Positions 21,827 through 34,170 are shown, numbered from the stretch's first letter. The stretch is DNA of 64,000 nucleotides from Adiantum capillus-veneris (GCA_014529385.2 CM043960.1:119854543-119918542); one strand, 5' to 3'. Numbers and translations are program-made. The notes: generated by a model not told the origin, from the letters alone.

Positions 21827-22330
21827 TATTAAGATTAGGTTAGGCTAGATTTAAGTTAGATTTAAAATTAGGCTAGATTACATTTAAGTTAGATTTAAGA
21901 TTAGGTTAGACTTAAGATTATGTTATATTTAAGATTAGATTAGATTTAGGTTTATGTTAGATTTAAGAATAGGTTAGACTTAAGATGAGGTTAAGATTGA
22001 AGTTAGATTACGTTTAAATTTGATTTAGGTTAGATTTAAAATTAAGTTAGATTACATTTAGGTTTGATTAGATTTAAGATTGATTAGATTTAGGTTTATG
22101 TTAGATTTAAGATTAGATTAGATTTAGGTTTATGTTATATTTGAGATTACAGTAAGATTTAAGATTAGGTTAGACTTAAGATTGGATTAGATTTAGGTTT
22201 ATGCTAGATTTAGATTTAGGTTAGATTAGATATAGGTTAGATTTAAGATTAGGTTAGATCTAGGTTAGATTTAGGTTAGATTTAAGGTTAGTTCTAGTTT
22301 ACCTTCTAGATTACGATTTAAATTTAGAGT
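21827..22330. repeat. Degenerate short tandem array based on TTAGATTTAAGATTAGG
   Basis: About 500 bp consist of irregular repeats of ttaga/ttagg and tttaag/tttagg blocks on the plus strand, with unit lengths around 11-17 bp. It vaguely recalls telomere-like TTTAGG text but the canonical TTTAGGG unit is not repeated. It lies between the CACTA left end and the first transposase exon. Confidence 0.85.
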
Positions 22331-22686
22331 TAGGCCAATGGTGATCTCTCTCTTCCTCTCCACGGATGCGGTCACTTGGTGTAATCATATACATGCTACC
22401 TGTACTAATCTATTAGAGTTTTTAGGACATGTCCCTCGAACAAGAAGCTGATGTGAAGAGATGTTGAGCTGCTATGAATTGCTACAGCTAAAGAAGAGGC
22501 AAAGGGGTTTTTTCCACTACATGCATTGTCATGTAGACGTGGGTGTGTAGATTTATCGTACCCACAAATATAGGCATTGACCAATAAAGACGAGATTATA
22601 ACCTGGTGGTTCTGATCTCCATGCACCTCTAGACTGAGGTGTGCGGGGATTGGACATGACTAGAGAATGTGAGGTAGTTTACAGTG

Positions 22687-22727
<41 letters not shown>

Positions 22728-22784
22728 GGAGGATGCAATAGAAGATTTAATTTATGTTCAGGTTATAAGGTTTTTACATTCATT
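22331..22784. other. CACTA untranslated or intron sequence before the transposase
   Basis: It includes a GA run (22690-22725). The open frame here has no domain. The first credible start codon is at 22785. Confidence 0.4.
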
Positions 22785-25708
22785 ATGAGTAGTGACGAGG
22801 ATGTGGGGCCGTCCAATCGAAACACATATCTCTCAACAAGGATCTTATGTCCTCGTAATCAATGTAAACATGTTGTGCGACAGACAAGACGCGTTTCTTT
22901 GCAACACGTTCGCGAATTTGGCGAGTTTGACCCATCTATTATAGATCAAGATGTTTCCAATTACAACTCGTCGGACTCTGACGCTGACCAACTAGCAGCA
23001 ATCTTGCAACCCAATAGACGTGTTCGCAGGCGCTTCGGTCAAGCAGCATACTTGAGGCCACAAGATGTAGCCTCTAACAGTTCGGAGGGTGATCATGCAG
23101 ACCACCATCCCAACGAGGCTATGTTTGAGCCCGAGATCGATGAAATGATCGAGACGATCATGGATTCAGAAAGGCTTATCTATGATGACATGAAAAGTGA
23201 AGCCGATACTCCATTGTATGGTGGATCACGTGTGTCAAGATTGACAGTGCTCTTGATTCTTCTCAACCTGAGGGAAAGTTTGGATGGAGTGATACTAGCA
23301 CCACAACGCTTTTCAAGTGATCTATTACAATGTGTTTACTTCAATAAAAGACTATAGATGTATAATGATCCGATAGATTACTTACACAAGTGTACCATAT
23401 TTTTTTTGCTATGTAGATTGTTCAAAGAGCACATACTGCCAGCTGATAGTGTGATGCCAGATTCTAGAGACGAAGCAAGAAAGATCTTGCAAAACAATTA
23501 CAATTCGATTCCATGCTTGTCGTAACGACTCCATTCTTTTCAGAGGGAAATACATAGACATGGGAGAAGAGTCCAAAATGTGATTCCAAAAGATATCGAG
23601 TAGATCTCCATGGACAAAAAATTCCACAAAAGGTTTTGCGACACTTTTCTCTGCTGCCTTGCATCAAGCATTTCTTCAAATGTAAGTCCATGGTTGCCCT
23701 AGCATCATGGCACGAGGAGAATAGATCTTCAGATAGTGTGCTGTTGATTCTTGTAGATTGTGCAACCTGGAAACATATAGACGACACATTGCCGGATTTT
23801 GTCAGGGAAGCTCGAAATTTGCGCACTGGCCTGGCTATGGATAGCGTAAATTCATTTGGTCAGAGGTCAACATCTTATAGTGTATGGCCAGTTGTCATCC
23901 TCAACTACAACATTCCCCCATGGTTGACTACGAAGAAGGGGCACTTGTTTCTAAGCTTGATTGTGCCGGGGTGGTATAAAGTGAAGAATATGGATGTGTA
24001 TCCTCGTCCACTATTGGAAGAGCTACAACAATTGTGGATTGGCATAGAAGTGGTGGATATGAGCCGACACACAGGTCGACGCAATGCTTTGATTAGAGGC
24101 ATTCTAATGTGGACCATGCATGACTATCCTGGACTAACAAAATTCTCAGGTGATATATACTCAAACTTAAACACTATAAACCTTGGTTTTTCTCAATCTT
24201 ATCATTGTCATGTGTATACATGCAAGGCTTCAAACAAGAGGATATAGAGCACGGGTCACATGTGGACCTAGACTTAATGCATGGTGGGCGCCCTCACTGA
24301 AGAAGAAAATCTACAAAGGCCATCAAGCGCATCTTCCAGAGAATCACGAGTTACACGATGTTTTTTTGGGAAGAGATCCACCAAGGATGTCTGCTCGAGC
24401 ATGGTTAGAGCAAAAGGAGATGTATGATGACGGTTTGCCCCCAAGGATGAAGAGACTCTCTCTATGGTACGAGTTACCATATTGGCCCAGACTCATGATC
24501 AATCACTTGCTCGATCCAATGCACATATTCAAGAATGTGGGTAATTTGCTGTGGAACCATCTCATCGGAAAAAAAGATACTTTGGGTCCAGAATTGACCT
24601 TAGAAATGTGGATCGTATAGAGCAATATTGGCCGCAGACAACACCCAATGGATCGATAAAACTCCCCAAAGCGCCATGGATTTTGATATCAGGCCAAGAA
24701 CGCAAAGTAAAAGAGATCATTCGATCCGTGCGGACGTCCACTAGCATAATGCACTCGCTCCAAACATGTTTCACTAAAGAAGGAAAGCTTACTGGTTTGA
24801 AGTCACACGACTGGCATAAAGTGTGCAGGTATGTTTGAAGTGGAATATATCATATTGGAAATTGTGTAACATATCATGTGTGGACTTTAATATCATTGCT
24901 AGACGTGTTTTGCAATTTATTTTATCGGTGGCCATTGAGGGATGTTTGTCTCCTAACGTCCGTACCACAATCTGGAGTGAAGTGCCAAATATATTAAAAG
25001 ATAGAGTCATCAGCATGCTGCATGACTAGTTTCCCGTGTCAAGTCGGGATGAGTGCTTCAATGAAGACTTGATGAAGGTCCGGATGTGCGAATATTGCAA
25101 GCACAAGCGTGCTGAAGTGCAAAAAGCAATAAAGCAATAAAGCATGTATGGAACAGGCGAGATTAGCTGGCCAAAGAAGATTGGAAGAATGCAAAGCGAG
25201 CCGCGCACGAGAATCTTGACACGTGGAAGCAACAAAAGGAGGCAGCCAAAGCGCGAGTAGAGCCATAGAGCTCGCACCACTTGGGGAGTGGCAGGTGGCC
25301 ATCATTTGAGGCCGATTTTGTAAGTTTTTTTGCATTGTTCTTTAGGTTTGGTAGTTATGGATAATTGTACTTTTAAATTCTAACATAACGTATTCTTTGT
25401 ATGTTTTAGACAGTGGTCGATGGACAGGACATGACCCCACACCGTACGAGAGCAAGTTGCGGGCAGAAAGGGCTTACACGCTCTTATGGATATTCTCAGT
25501 TCTCGCACCGACATGGTTAATATAATTTCACTTTACTCTTTTACATTTGTTGTATTTCAATGATAAGCTAAGAAAATAGATTGTTTTGTAATTATATGTT
25601 TATACTTACAGAAAGTCTTATTGTTTTTTTTTTTTTTTTGCAGAATCCGACACATACGCCGCTTGGACGCGATGAGATGTCTGATTAGACGACGTCAATC
25701 TAGCCGTA
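22785..25708 (+). pseudogene. CACTA transposase (Tnp2-type), disabled, several exons
   Basis: Exon 1 begins at the ATG at 22785. It has an N-terminal region with 'ILCPRNQCK...LQHVREFGEF', like the transposase-associated zinc domain, then acidic text and 'TPLYGGSRVSRLTVLLILLN', a typical Tnp2 lead-in. After a likely intron (about 23340-23412) come 'LFKEHILPADSVMPDSRDEA' and 'HACRNDSILF'. The core follows: 'WKHIDDTLPDF', 'NLRTGLAMDSVNSFG', 'YSVWPVVILNYNIPPWL', 'LWTMHDYPG', 'LDPMHIFKNVGNLLWNHLIG', 'TGLKSHDWHK'. A C-terminal part at 25030-25300 ('FNEDLMKVRMCEYCKHKRAE') and short exons near 25411-25520 and 25644-25708 match plant Ptta/En/Spm (Transposase_24-like) tails. Stops (near 23523 and at the tga near 23580, for instance) and frame changes make it non-functional. 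Exon limits are estimates from GT/AG-like sites and the match with the 47-48 kb copy. Confidence 0.8.
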
Positions 25709-26034
25709 GCCAGATATCACTAGTTTTATTTTGTCATATATAGCATGTATATATGATGACGTGTGCACGTCATTTTTGTAACTATTGGTCACAACGATAT
25801 TGTATTTTCTCAATAATGACAATTGTGTTGTAACTATTACATCAAATGATTTTGCATGTGATGTGTATAATTTTGTCATTGTATTACTTTTGTCAATTCA
25901 CTTTTGTCAAAATACTTTTGTCTGTTAGTCTTGCATCTTTATTTTGGAAACAATGTTCAATATGGTTGATGGGGTGGCAGGGCATTGAGTACCCTGCCAC
26001 CCAAATTTTTTTATTCTTGGGCATCACTGTAGGC
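25709..26034 (+). other. CACTA 3' non-coding region with a hairpin
   Basis: AT-rich sequence after the last exon. At 25972-26002 'gggtggcagggcatt' faces 'agtaccctgccaccc', an inverted repeat with two mismatches that is perfect in the second CACTA copy (47146-47174). Confidence 0.7.
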
Positions 26035-26242
26035 GTCTCTATATAAGGTTTTGTAGCGTCGCTATTATTATCGCTAAATGAGGACTAGTACCATCGCTAT
26101 AAGCGTCATTATTTAGATACGCTAATAGTGACGCCTATAGCGACGTTCCCATTTCGACGCTTTTGGCGACGACTAGGGAATAAAAAACCCATTGTAGTTT
26201 CGTCGCTATAGCCGTCACAAGTGCACATAACCTCTTGTAGTG
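26035..26242 (+). repeat. CACTA right subterminal repeats and TIR
   Basis: At least eight copies of a gtcgcta/tagcgac-type motif in both orientations occur within about 200 bp. In known CACTA elements such subterminal motifs bind the element-encoded regulatory protein. The terminal 14 bp form the TIR. Confidence 0.8.
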
Positions 26243-26761
26243 GTTGAAAAATGGATCTTGAATTTATTTGTTTTAGATTGAATCGGAAAAGGGTCCCTTT
26301 TATTGGTGAGCTTGAATGCACTCGATATATAGAATCTACTTATAGTGACACCCCCCCCCCCCCCCACCAAGCAAAACTAGCTATAGCCTTCATTCTCTTT
26401 GACACTGATTACAAGGAGCTTTAATCCAATTCCTATATAAGAAGCCTAGAGCAAGATAGTAGAAAGGTTCAATTTTCCTAGTTATAAATAGCTTGGCATA
26501 CATCAACCAAAACACCATTGAGCATGACACCTTTGATCTCCAACAGCCATGGGTAGGGATCTCTTGGTGAATTCTCTTATCTAATATGCCTATGCTTTGC
26601 ATAAGGCCTACAAGGGCCTTTTGAAAGTTTATGGTGGATAGACAAAAGAACCATTCATATTGAATTGACATAATGATTGTATTAGATTTTGAGATGGAGA
26701 TGGAGGATTACATGATTTGCATAGTGACCATCTACAGACTCAAAAAAGGAAGGTAGCATTA
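26243..26761. repeat. Right flank of CACTA, duplicated at 11526-12369
   Basis: It starts with the GTT target duplication and continues as in the 11.5-kb copy: poly-C run (about 26350-26365), 'aactagctatagcc', the minus-strand Copia RT-like piece, then the truncated gypsy B RT. About 290 bp present in the other copy are missing at 26495. Confidence 0.75.
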
Positions 26762-28826
26762 AATGATCCTATTAGTGCAAAAGAAAGATGGCACATATCG
26801 TATGTGTGTCGACTATAAAGCACTAAATAGGATCAGTATCAAGAATAGGTTTCCCGTTCCACAGGTAGAAGCCCTATTCGATAAACTACAAGGCTCGACC
26901 TACTTCAGTAGGATTGACCTAAAAAGTGGCTACCATCAAATATAAGGATAGTTGATCAAGACACTGTAAAGACCGCATTTCACACTACGATTGGTCTTTA
27001 CGAATACATTGTCATGCCTTTTGGCTTGACCAATGCACCAACCACATTTAACCGCTTGATGGAGAAGCTATTTAGGCTATTCATTCTTCAATGATATAAT
27101 CATCTACTCTAATTCACTAGACGACACAAGAAACATCTCCAGGTAATATTTCAGGTCTTATGAGAGAATAAACTTTATATTAATTGAAAGAAAAGTGAGT
27201 TTTTCTTACAAGAGATTCATTATTTAGGTCACATTATCTCTCAAGATGGCATCCAAATGGATCCATCAAAACTAGAGGTAATAAAAGGATGGTCTAATCT
27301 AAGGAATCTACATGAACTAAGAAGCTTTATATGTATGTGTGCATACTATAGACGCTTCATAGAAAAGTTCTCACAAATTGCAAGACCATCACATGACCTA
27401 ACAAAGAAAAATGTTAGGTATACATAGTCTGCCAAGGAGAACAATGCTTTCAAAAAGCTTAAGGAAAAGCTTATCTCTCAACCTATGCTTACACTGCCGC
27501 ATCTCTCAAAGCCATTTGAGGTCCAATGTGATGCTTGTGGTGATTGCCTTGGAGCTGTTTTACTCCAAGAAGGGTACGCCATAGCCTATGAAAGTCGAAG
27601 CTTGACCCTGTTGAGCAAGATCTAGCCATATATGAAAAGGAACTTCTCGCAGTTCTACAAGCCTTAGACTCGTGGAAGCACTATTTATTGGGGACTCCTT
27701 TCATTCTGTGGACGGATCATCAAAGCCTTAAGTACTTCATGATGCAAACCAAGCTCTCTGACAAACAAATGAGGTGGGAAAATTTTCTTTCGTGATTTCA
27801 TTTTCATATTGCTCACATTGCTAGCAAGCATAATCAAGTAGCCAATGCACTCTCAAAACGGCCAAGAGTGAATGTGGTTTCCATAGCAACTCACAATGAT
27901 CTATCTTCTATGATAGATGAGTACTCTATTGATTCCAATTTTAGAGATGTGATTTCAGCCCTCGCACTAGGGAAGAAAGAGGAACCATTTACCTTACAAG
28001 ATGGTTCTCTTCTCTATGTCAATAGACTATGGGTTACTAACTCACTACGTGAGAAAGTAATGTATGAATCTCATGCTCATCCTTATGCAGGGCATAGAGG
28101 GATTCAGTCTACCGTAACCCAGATTGAAACATATTTCTATTGGCCTACCATGAAAGCAAACATACAAGGGTATTTTTCTAAATGTATGGTATGCCAAAAG
28201 ACGAAGTTTGATAGAGGGAAGCAACCTGGATTTCTTCAACCATTGTCAATCCCTAATTCACCATGGGAGAGCATATGCATGGATTTTATCTTTGGATTGC
28301 CTAATTCTATCCATGGGAACATGGGAATATGGACAATAGTAGACAGGTTCAACAAACAAGCTCATTTTATACCTGTCAAAAATACTATCAAAGCTTATCA
28401 AATGGCAACCCTCTTCATATCGCAAATCTTCAAGTACCATGGCTTGCCAATGTCCACAGTGTCGGATAGAGATCCTAGAATGACCAGTAATTTCTGGAAG
28501 GGTCTCTTTGAGAATTTAGGGACAAGGCTAAAGTTCTCTTTGGCCTATCACCCTCAAACAGATGGCCAAAGTGAAATAGCTAACCTAAAAATTCTTGATC
28601 TACTAAACGCCTACGTAACGGAAGTAGTTCAAAGGTCCCAATGGGAGAAGTACTTACCGTTAGTGGAGTATGACTACAATAACACTATGCATACCTCCAC
28701 CAAAAAACCTTTTGAGGTAATTGAGGGAAGATCTAATAGTCCCCTGCTACTTAAGGTACATAGAAGATCTTTGCTACTACAGATTAGTATAGCCAAGACC
28801 TACAAGAACCTTTCGAAAAGATTAAG
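26761..28826 (+). pseudogene. Gypsy B polyprotein remnant, copy 2, left part
   Basis: The same 5'-truncated element as at 12.37 kb: RT from 'LVQKKDGTYRMCVDYKALN', RT/RNase H with several stops, then a long open integrase frame from 27868. That frame has the zinc site (H-x-x-x-H...C-M-V-C, about residues 71-110 of the frame), 'MDFIFGLP', 'VSDRDPRM' and 'TDGQSEIANL' supplying D, D and E. The coding text is cut at 28826 by the insertion of a second gypsy B element; the open frame runs 11 codons into that LTR, so its last residues are chimeric. The host sequence resumes at 46545. The left junction is shared with copy 1, so the two loci are duplicates and not independent insertions. Confidence 0.9.
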
Positions 28827-30519
28827 TGTAACATTTAATGGCCTAGTAACTTGTGTGTAGCGGAAAATAGCATGAACATAGTGAGCATTTCATTAGAATA
28901 GATTCCTAATGAGATTAACAAGAGTGCTTGGGTGGAGAGAGCAACAAAAAGCATAACACCTAGTTAGATAGCATGAACAATACTTCAAAAGAGAGAGAAA
29001 TTAAGCAATTGTTTTCATGGAGCTGGTCCCCCCTCCAAAAAGGCTTTGTATTATGGTTTCTCCCATCAAGATAGACATTTTACAATACAATTCTTTGTGT
29101 TCCTTCAATACTAGCTAGTGCAATGAAGATGGAAACTTCATGCACTAAGCAAAACACTTATCAAACACAACATCAATTCCCTCATGGTGTCAGACCCAAG
29201 ACTTCACACACCTTCTAAGATAGTGAGAGCTAGCGGGGTATGAGAGTAGATTGAGAGGAGGAAGTAGTATTCTTACGAGAAAGATGTGCATCTCCTCACA
29301 TAATCACTCATATTAGCATAGCTTAGCTGAGTAATTATCATGGTAGAGGAGATGAGCATGCAATGAAGCTTGGCTCTTGGTTGGATTGAGAGGAGGAAGG
29401 AGTATTCTTACGAGAAAGATGTGCATCTCCTCACATAATCACTCATATTAGCATAGCTTAGCTGAGTAATTATCATGGTAGAGGAGATGAACATGCATTG
29501 AAGCTTGGCTCTTGGTTGGATTTGCATCACAAAGCCAAGAGTTGTTGGTGTAGGCCTCCCTTCTCACAAGCTTGGAGTAGGTGGTAAGATTTCTATTAAA
29601 GCTTGAGAAGGAGAGAGAGTCTTCTTTGCTTCACACATGAGATTGTGTGAGTGTGTGTGTGATAATGCCTTGTAAAAATCACCCCCCCTCTCTCTCTCTC
29701 TCTTGGTCGACCCCCCTTGCTAAATGCTCATGATATAGCCCTATTGGACCTCCCCAGGCCTAGCCAATGGAAATTAAGCAGCATAAGTGATATCCTTCTG
29801 ACATGTGTCCCCCTTTCCCCTTTTGTGAGAGCTTTAGGTAATTATTTAATTCAACTAAACTCTCCTTGGGCTGCTGAATGCTCATTGGACCCCTTGGGAG
29901 ACTGTCCAATAGTCTTCTAGAGAGCTTAATTATTATTGGTTCTTTATTAAATTTTTTTAAATTGATTAAACTAGATTTAATCTAGCCTAATTCTCATTGG
30001 TCCACCTCCAAGGCCATCCAATAGGAATTGAGTACACCTTGTGGGCATCTGGGCTAGGGAGCTGACATGTGTCCCTCATTCTCTTTGTGTAAAGGGAGCT
30101 TGTGTGTGTGTTTGTGTGGTGTGTGTGTGTGTGTGTGTGTGTGAGTTTCTCTTTCATCTCCTACTTCTATGGCCCCGTTGTATGTAGGGATGGTTGAAGA
30201 CTTTTGAGACACACACAAAGCATCCAAATTTCTTAAGCTTTGACCTTTGGACACAACCTTTGAATTCTAGAACCTTAGCATTTTGGAAGTCTTAATGGGC
30301 TGAACCTTAGGGTCTTTTAAGACCATTGGTGCACATTGCTCTTTTGCAGATGGCTCCCTATTTGGATCCCTATTTTCCCTCCTTTGGATCCCTACTGTGG
30401 CCGATCTGGCTAGCTTAACCAATATTCTAGCTTTTTCTCCCCTGGCACTTCCCCATATTAAATGATAAGTTTAACATGAGAAAATCATTTAGCAGAATTA
30501 GATATTGATTATTATGACA
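28827..30519 (-). mobile_element. Gypsy B' 3' LTR (1693 bp)
   Basis: On the minus strand it begins TGTCATAATAATC after a purine-rich 'ttcaagagagaaac' and ends CATTAAATGTTACA. It has an internal two-copy duplication of about 145 bp (29249-29540, marked by 'gattgagaggaggaag') that the 5' LTR does not have, a TC run (29686-29701) and a TG run (30115-30142). Confidence 0.9.
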
Positions 30520-30904
30520 TTAGTTTCTCTCTTGAAATCATACTAGTCCTCAACTATGGAGTAGAGAAGATAAAGCATATTCATTAGTCCTTTTTTCTAG
30601 CAAGTAGAGGATCCCTATGGTACCCTAGGACATCGTTCCAGAATGGATGACTAGTCCATTTGGTGCTTGAGAGCCTAAGCTCCCGCAGGCTTGACTGCAC
30701 ATTCGTCCTATCAATCTTCCATAGTACAATGACAAGCTCTACTTGGTGTTTGGGAGACGTCATCTCCACAAACTTGATCTAAGCATGCATACTACTTCAT
30801 TTTTGTGCACAATAAAGAAAAAGAGAGTCTTATAAGACAAAAAATTTGTTCATTTTTAACATTTGTACATTTTCTTACTCTAGGGAAGCATTGTAAGCAC
30901 TGAC
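30520..30904 (-). other. Gypsy B' 3' leader and polypurine tract
   Basis: Non-coding text matching 14946-15313 of copy 1 in reverse orientation. It includes the purine tract next to the LTR. Confidence 0.6.
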
Positions 30905-31566
30905 AAGTTTTAGGTTATCCTTTAATTGTATGCCTTGCATCCATCTAGCATCTTCAAAAGGATAATTCTTAAACTTAATAAGATATCGCTGGATAGTGAT
31001 CTTACCCTTCTGAGTACCTTGTCTTCATGTCGGAGAATGGACTCGGGCTGCTGCACCTCTTCTTGGTCCTTGATCTCCGATGGATCTTCAATGGTTGGTT
31101 CTTGAGGTGGCTCTCCTTTGTAAGGCTTTAGTAGGCTCACATGGAAAGCATTGTGTATGAGCCAATGGTTGGGCAACTTGAGTTGATAGGCCGTCTCATT
31201 GATTGGCCTAAGAATCTGGAAGGGACCATAGTACCTTTTTGCTAACTTATCATAGTACTTTTGGTGTCCCGTAGGATTCTTGCCCGTCATGTGCCTTAAT
31301 CGAGCCTTTGGAAATTTGAGTAGGACCCAATCATTTTCTTTAAAGGATTGGGCTCTTCTGTGCTTGTCAGCCAGCAGGCTTTTGCCTTTGCTGTGAGATA
31401 GAGATAGCATCCTTAATCTTTTGGAAAGATTCTTGTAGGTCTCGGCTATACTCATCTGCAACGAAGATCTTCTCATGTACCTTAAGTAGCAAGGGACTTT
31501 TTGATCTTCCCTCAATTACCTCAAAAGGTGCTTTTCCCGTGGAAATGTACATTGTTATTGTAGGCA
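30905..31566 (-). pseudogene. Gypsy B' integrase C-terminus with chromodomain
   Basis: The frame starts at '[20 protein letters not shown]', the end of the integrase core. It runs through '[20 protein letters not shown]', '[20 protein letters not shown]' and '[17 protein letters not shown]', then '[12 protein letters not shown]'. A one-base frame change leads into '[18 protein letters not shown]', the chromodomain core with its aromatic residues. In chromoviruses this domain is believed to bind modified histone tails and direct integration. The right edge (31566) is a deletion joint: the sequence before it is the start of the RT region. Confidence 0.9.
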
Positions 31567-33755
31567 TACTGGAAGAAGTTCAATTGCATGATCATCATTA
31601 CCTCGTTTAGGAGGTAGCTCACAAGGGATGTCGTCAATAAAGACATCTTGAAACCCCTTAAAAAAATTGGATAACTCTAATTCCTTTTGGTTGTGTATAT
31701 TTTCTTTTGCTAAAACATTAGGTTCATTTTGAGAATATTTAACAAAAATCATGTACACGGAAATAGAGCTCTTTATTGACTTGTTGAAAGATTGTGTATG
31801 TACAATGGGTATAGTGTTATCCATTTCCTTAGCATCTATATACATATCTTTTTCCCTGAACTTAAAGGAGATTCTCCTTTCAGGGAATTTAACATTGGCA
31901 GCCATGCGATCAAACCATGGTGTCCCTAGGATTACATCCTCATGCTTGAGAGGAGAGATAAAGAAGTCCTCTTTGTCCACATAGCTTTGGACATGGAGCC
32001 TCAATTTTCTGATTAAGGGAGTGATTGAAGATTCTTGCCCCTTGAAAGCACTGTTTGCGGATAGGACATCTCCCATCTCGTAGACTTGTATGCCTAGCTT
32101 GGTGGCCAACTCTATAGATTTTAAATTGTGAGTAGAACCAGGGTCAAAGAGAATAAAAGCATCATCTTCTCTTACCTTTCCCCAAGCATGGCATAGAGGA
32201 GATCCTTTGTGGTGAATTTCCTCCTCTTGGATTTTGACCAAAGTAGCTCTAGGAGGTTCATGGCGAGTGTTATTTTGGGGACAAGCGTGGTACGCATGCC
32301 CTTGCTCACCGCACTTGAAACAACGGTTATCCTTGCATTAACGCTCAAGCTCTTCAGGAGAGAGTTTATTTTTGCCTTTATAAACTCCCTTCTCTTTAGC
32401 TTTGTTGGAGTTGCCCTTAGGAGACTTTTGGACATTGTCCTTCCCCTTAGGCTCATTGGAACCCTTGTTTTCCATGGACTTAGAATTTCTTTTAGCCCCC
32501 GTTTGGAAATTGATTCGAGAGGCCACCATAGTATGGTGTATAACCGCAGGTATGGTGCGTGGCCTTTGGGAGTTGACATACTCCGCCATTTCTTCAATTA
32601 AGCCTGCACAAAATTGTTTCTTTTGCTCTCAAAAATCCAATTTCTTGAAGACAATGGCTTTGAGTTGTAAATCCCAAAACTTGTCTACATATTTGTGAAT
32701 GGATTCGTACGGAGAGAGCTTCAAGCTTTGCCATTCGGTGAGTACTTTGTCTTTGGCATCAGTGGACAAAAACTGCTTCATAAAGGAAGCTCTTAAATCT
32801 TTCCATGTTTGTTGAGCTTCAACGTTGGCCCGTAGGCTAGACCACCATTGCCTGGTGGACTTTTGAAAGTGCATAGGTACATGACGACTCTTTGAAGCCC
32901 TCGTCTCCAAACGCCGCATCAAATTGTTGGATAAAGGCCAAGACTTTGTCTGTAGCACCAAAAGTGCCATCATAGGTAAGGAAAGAGATGCTGTTCCCTC
33001 CCTCTTTTAATTTCTTGAGCTTGGACGACCTCTTCCACGCGGCATAGGATTTCTTATGGCCTCTTGTTTTTGATGGTTCAAAGGTTGCACCATCAATTTC
33101 TTCAGAAGATGAAGAATTTGAGGAAGATGGAGAAGAGGATGACCACTTTCTCGCCTTTTTCTTGCCTTGATTTTCGTTGTCTTCACCATCAGTTTCATAA
33201 GAGGAAGACGATGGAGAAGATGGAGAAGAGGGTCCTCTTTCTCACCTTTTTCTTCTCTTGCTTTTTGTCATCCCTCTTTGAAGTATGGTGTGGAGAAGTA
33301 TGCGATGGTCTTCTCCGTTTTGGAGGTGATGGAGAGCGTTTAGCCCGCCATCTTCGTGGAGCCATCTCCGTCGAGGTGGTAGGAGACTCACTTCTTTCTC
33401 GTTCCTTCGGTGGAGGCTCTTGAGTTCTCCTTTGAGAAGGAGATGCATCATCAAGGAGCAAATTTTTGAACCCTTCATATGGATCCTATTCTTCTTCCCA
33501 AATCGGAGAGAGGCCTCTTTTGGAAGTCTTGCAAGTAAGCTTCCTAGGTGCTCTCTCGTCATGGTGAGGAGCTTGGAGAATCCCATGAGCACGAAGCTGC
33601 TGTTGCACTTCACTTTGGAGGGATGGATTGCCCATGGCTTGTTGAAGCCTAGAAACAAGATAGTGAACAAGAATCAGGGCATCATTAGTAGCTTGCTCAT
33701 TAGCAAAATCAAAGCTATCAACATTAATTTCACTCTCTTTACTATTGTCAGCCAT
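31567..33755 (-). pseudogene. Gypsy B' gag-protease remnant
   Basis: The gag starts with ATG at 33755 (MADNSKESEINV). It has an Arg/Ser-rich low-complexity part (33461-33195) and the core gag block 'WWSSLRANVEAQQTWKDLRA' with 'FLSTDAKDKVLTEWQSLKLS' (about 32850-32690). A zinc knuckle CFKCGEQGHAYHAC lies near 32320-32279. The protease follows (32241 onwards): 'FILFDPGSTHNL', where the expected Asp-Ser-Gly is Asp-Pro-Gly, and 'VILGTPWFDRMAANV'. It ends with 'CELPPKRGNDDHAIELLP', the lead-in to RT, then the deletion joint. Stops and frameshifts interrupt gag, including a TAG near 33487. Confidence 0.85.
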
Positions 33756-34142
33756 TCTAAAAACTTTTAGGTGTACTTTGGCACTTCAAGACCTAGTTGC
33801 TAATCCTCTTTACCCCTTTAGAAAAAGCACTCAAGCTACTATACTCGTGGCTCGAATACCATTAATTGCAAGGAATAGAAGAGAGGGTCGTTCAACACCA
33901 AAATATCACCGGCTCCTGTCAAGATTCTAATAGCTCAATAGTGGTTAGCCGTGGGAAAGCCCCGTAGGACTCCACTATTAAGACCATAGCTCTCGATGGT
34001 GATCCCCCGTTAATCACACAAAGGCAGGCGCACTCCAAGGGTGAAAGATCCCTATTCTACTTACTCACATGAAATTAATAGTACCAACCATTTATAGCTA
34101 GCTTGAGGACCTCCCTTCTTGAGCAAGAAGAGGGAAACCTTG
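33756..34142 (-). other. Gypsy B' 5' leader
   Basis: Non-coding sequence between the primer site and the gag ATG on the minus strand. Nothing else was recognised. Confidence 0.6.
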
Positions 34143-34156
34143 GGCTCTCATACCAA
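34143..34156 (-). other. Primer binding site of gypsy B' (tRNA-iMet type)
   Basis: On the minus strand TTGGTATGAGAGCC follows LTR end ...AAATGTTACA. It matches the common TGGTATCAGAGC site with one change (C to G). Confidence 0.75.
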
Positions 34157-34170
34157 TGTAACATTTAATG

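Larger units (their letters stand above)
21022..26242 (+). mobile_element. Complete CACTA (En/Spm-type) transposon, 5221 bp
   Basis: The left end is CACTACAAGAGGTT (21022-21035) and the right end its exact complement (26229-26242). Both are flanked by GTT (21019-21021 and 26243-26245), the 3-bp target duplication expected of CACTA elements. Subterminal regions contain many copies of a gtcgcta/tagcgac motif (left 21050-21160, right 26035-26220). The interior has a plus-strand transposase gene with introns, now disabled by stops and frameshifts, plus a block of simple sequence (21150-21790) and an AT-rich array (21827-22330). Elements of this superfamily move by cut-and-paste. A second, truncated copy lies at 46894-48193 (minus) and a 26-bp end relic at 11500. 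Confidence 0.93.
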
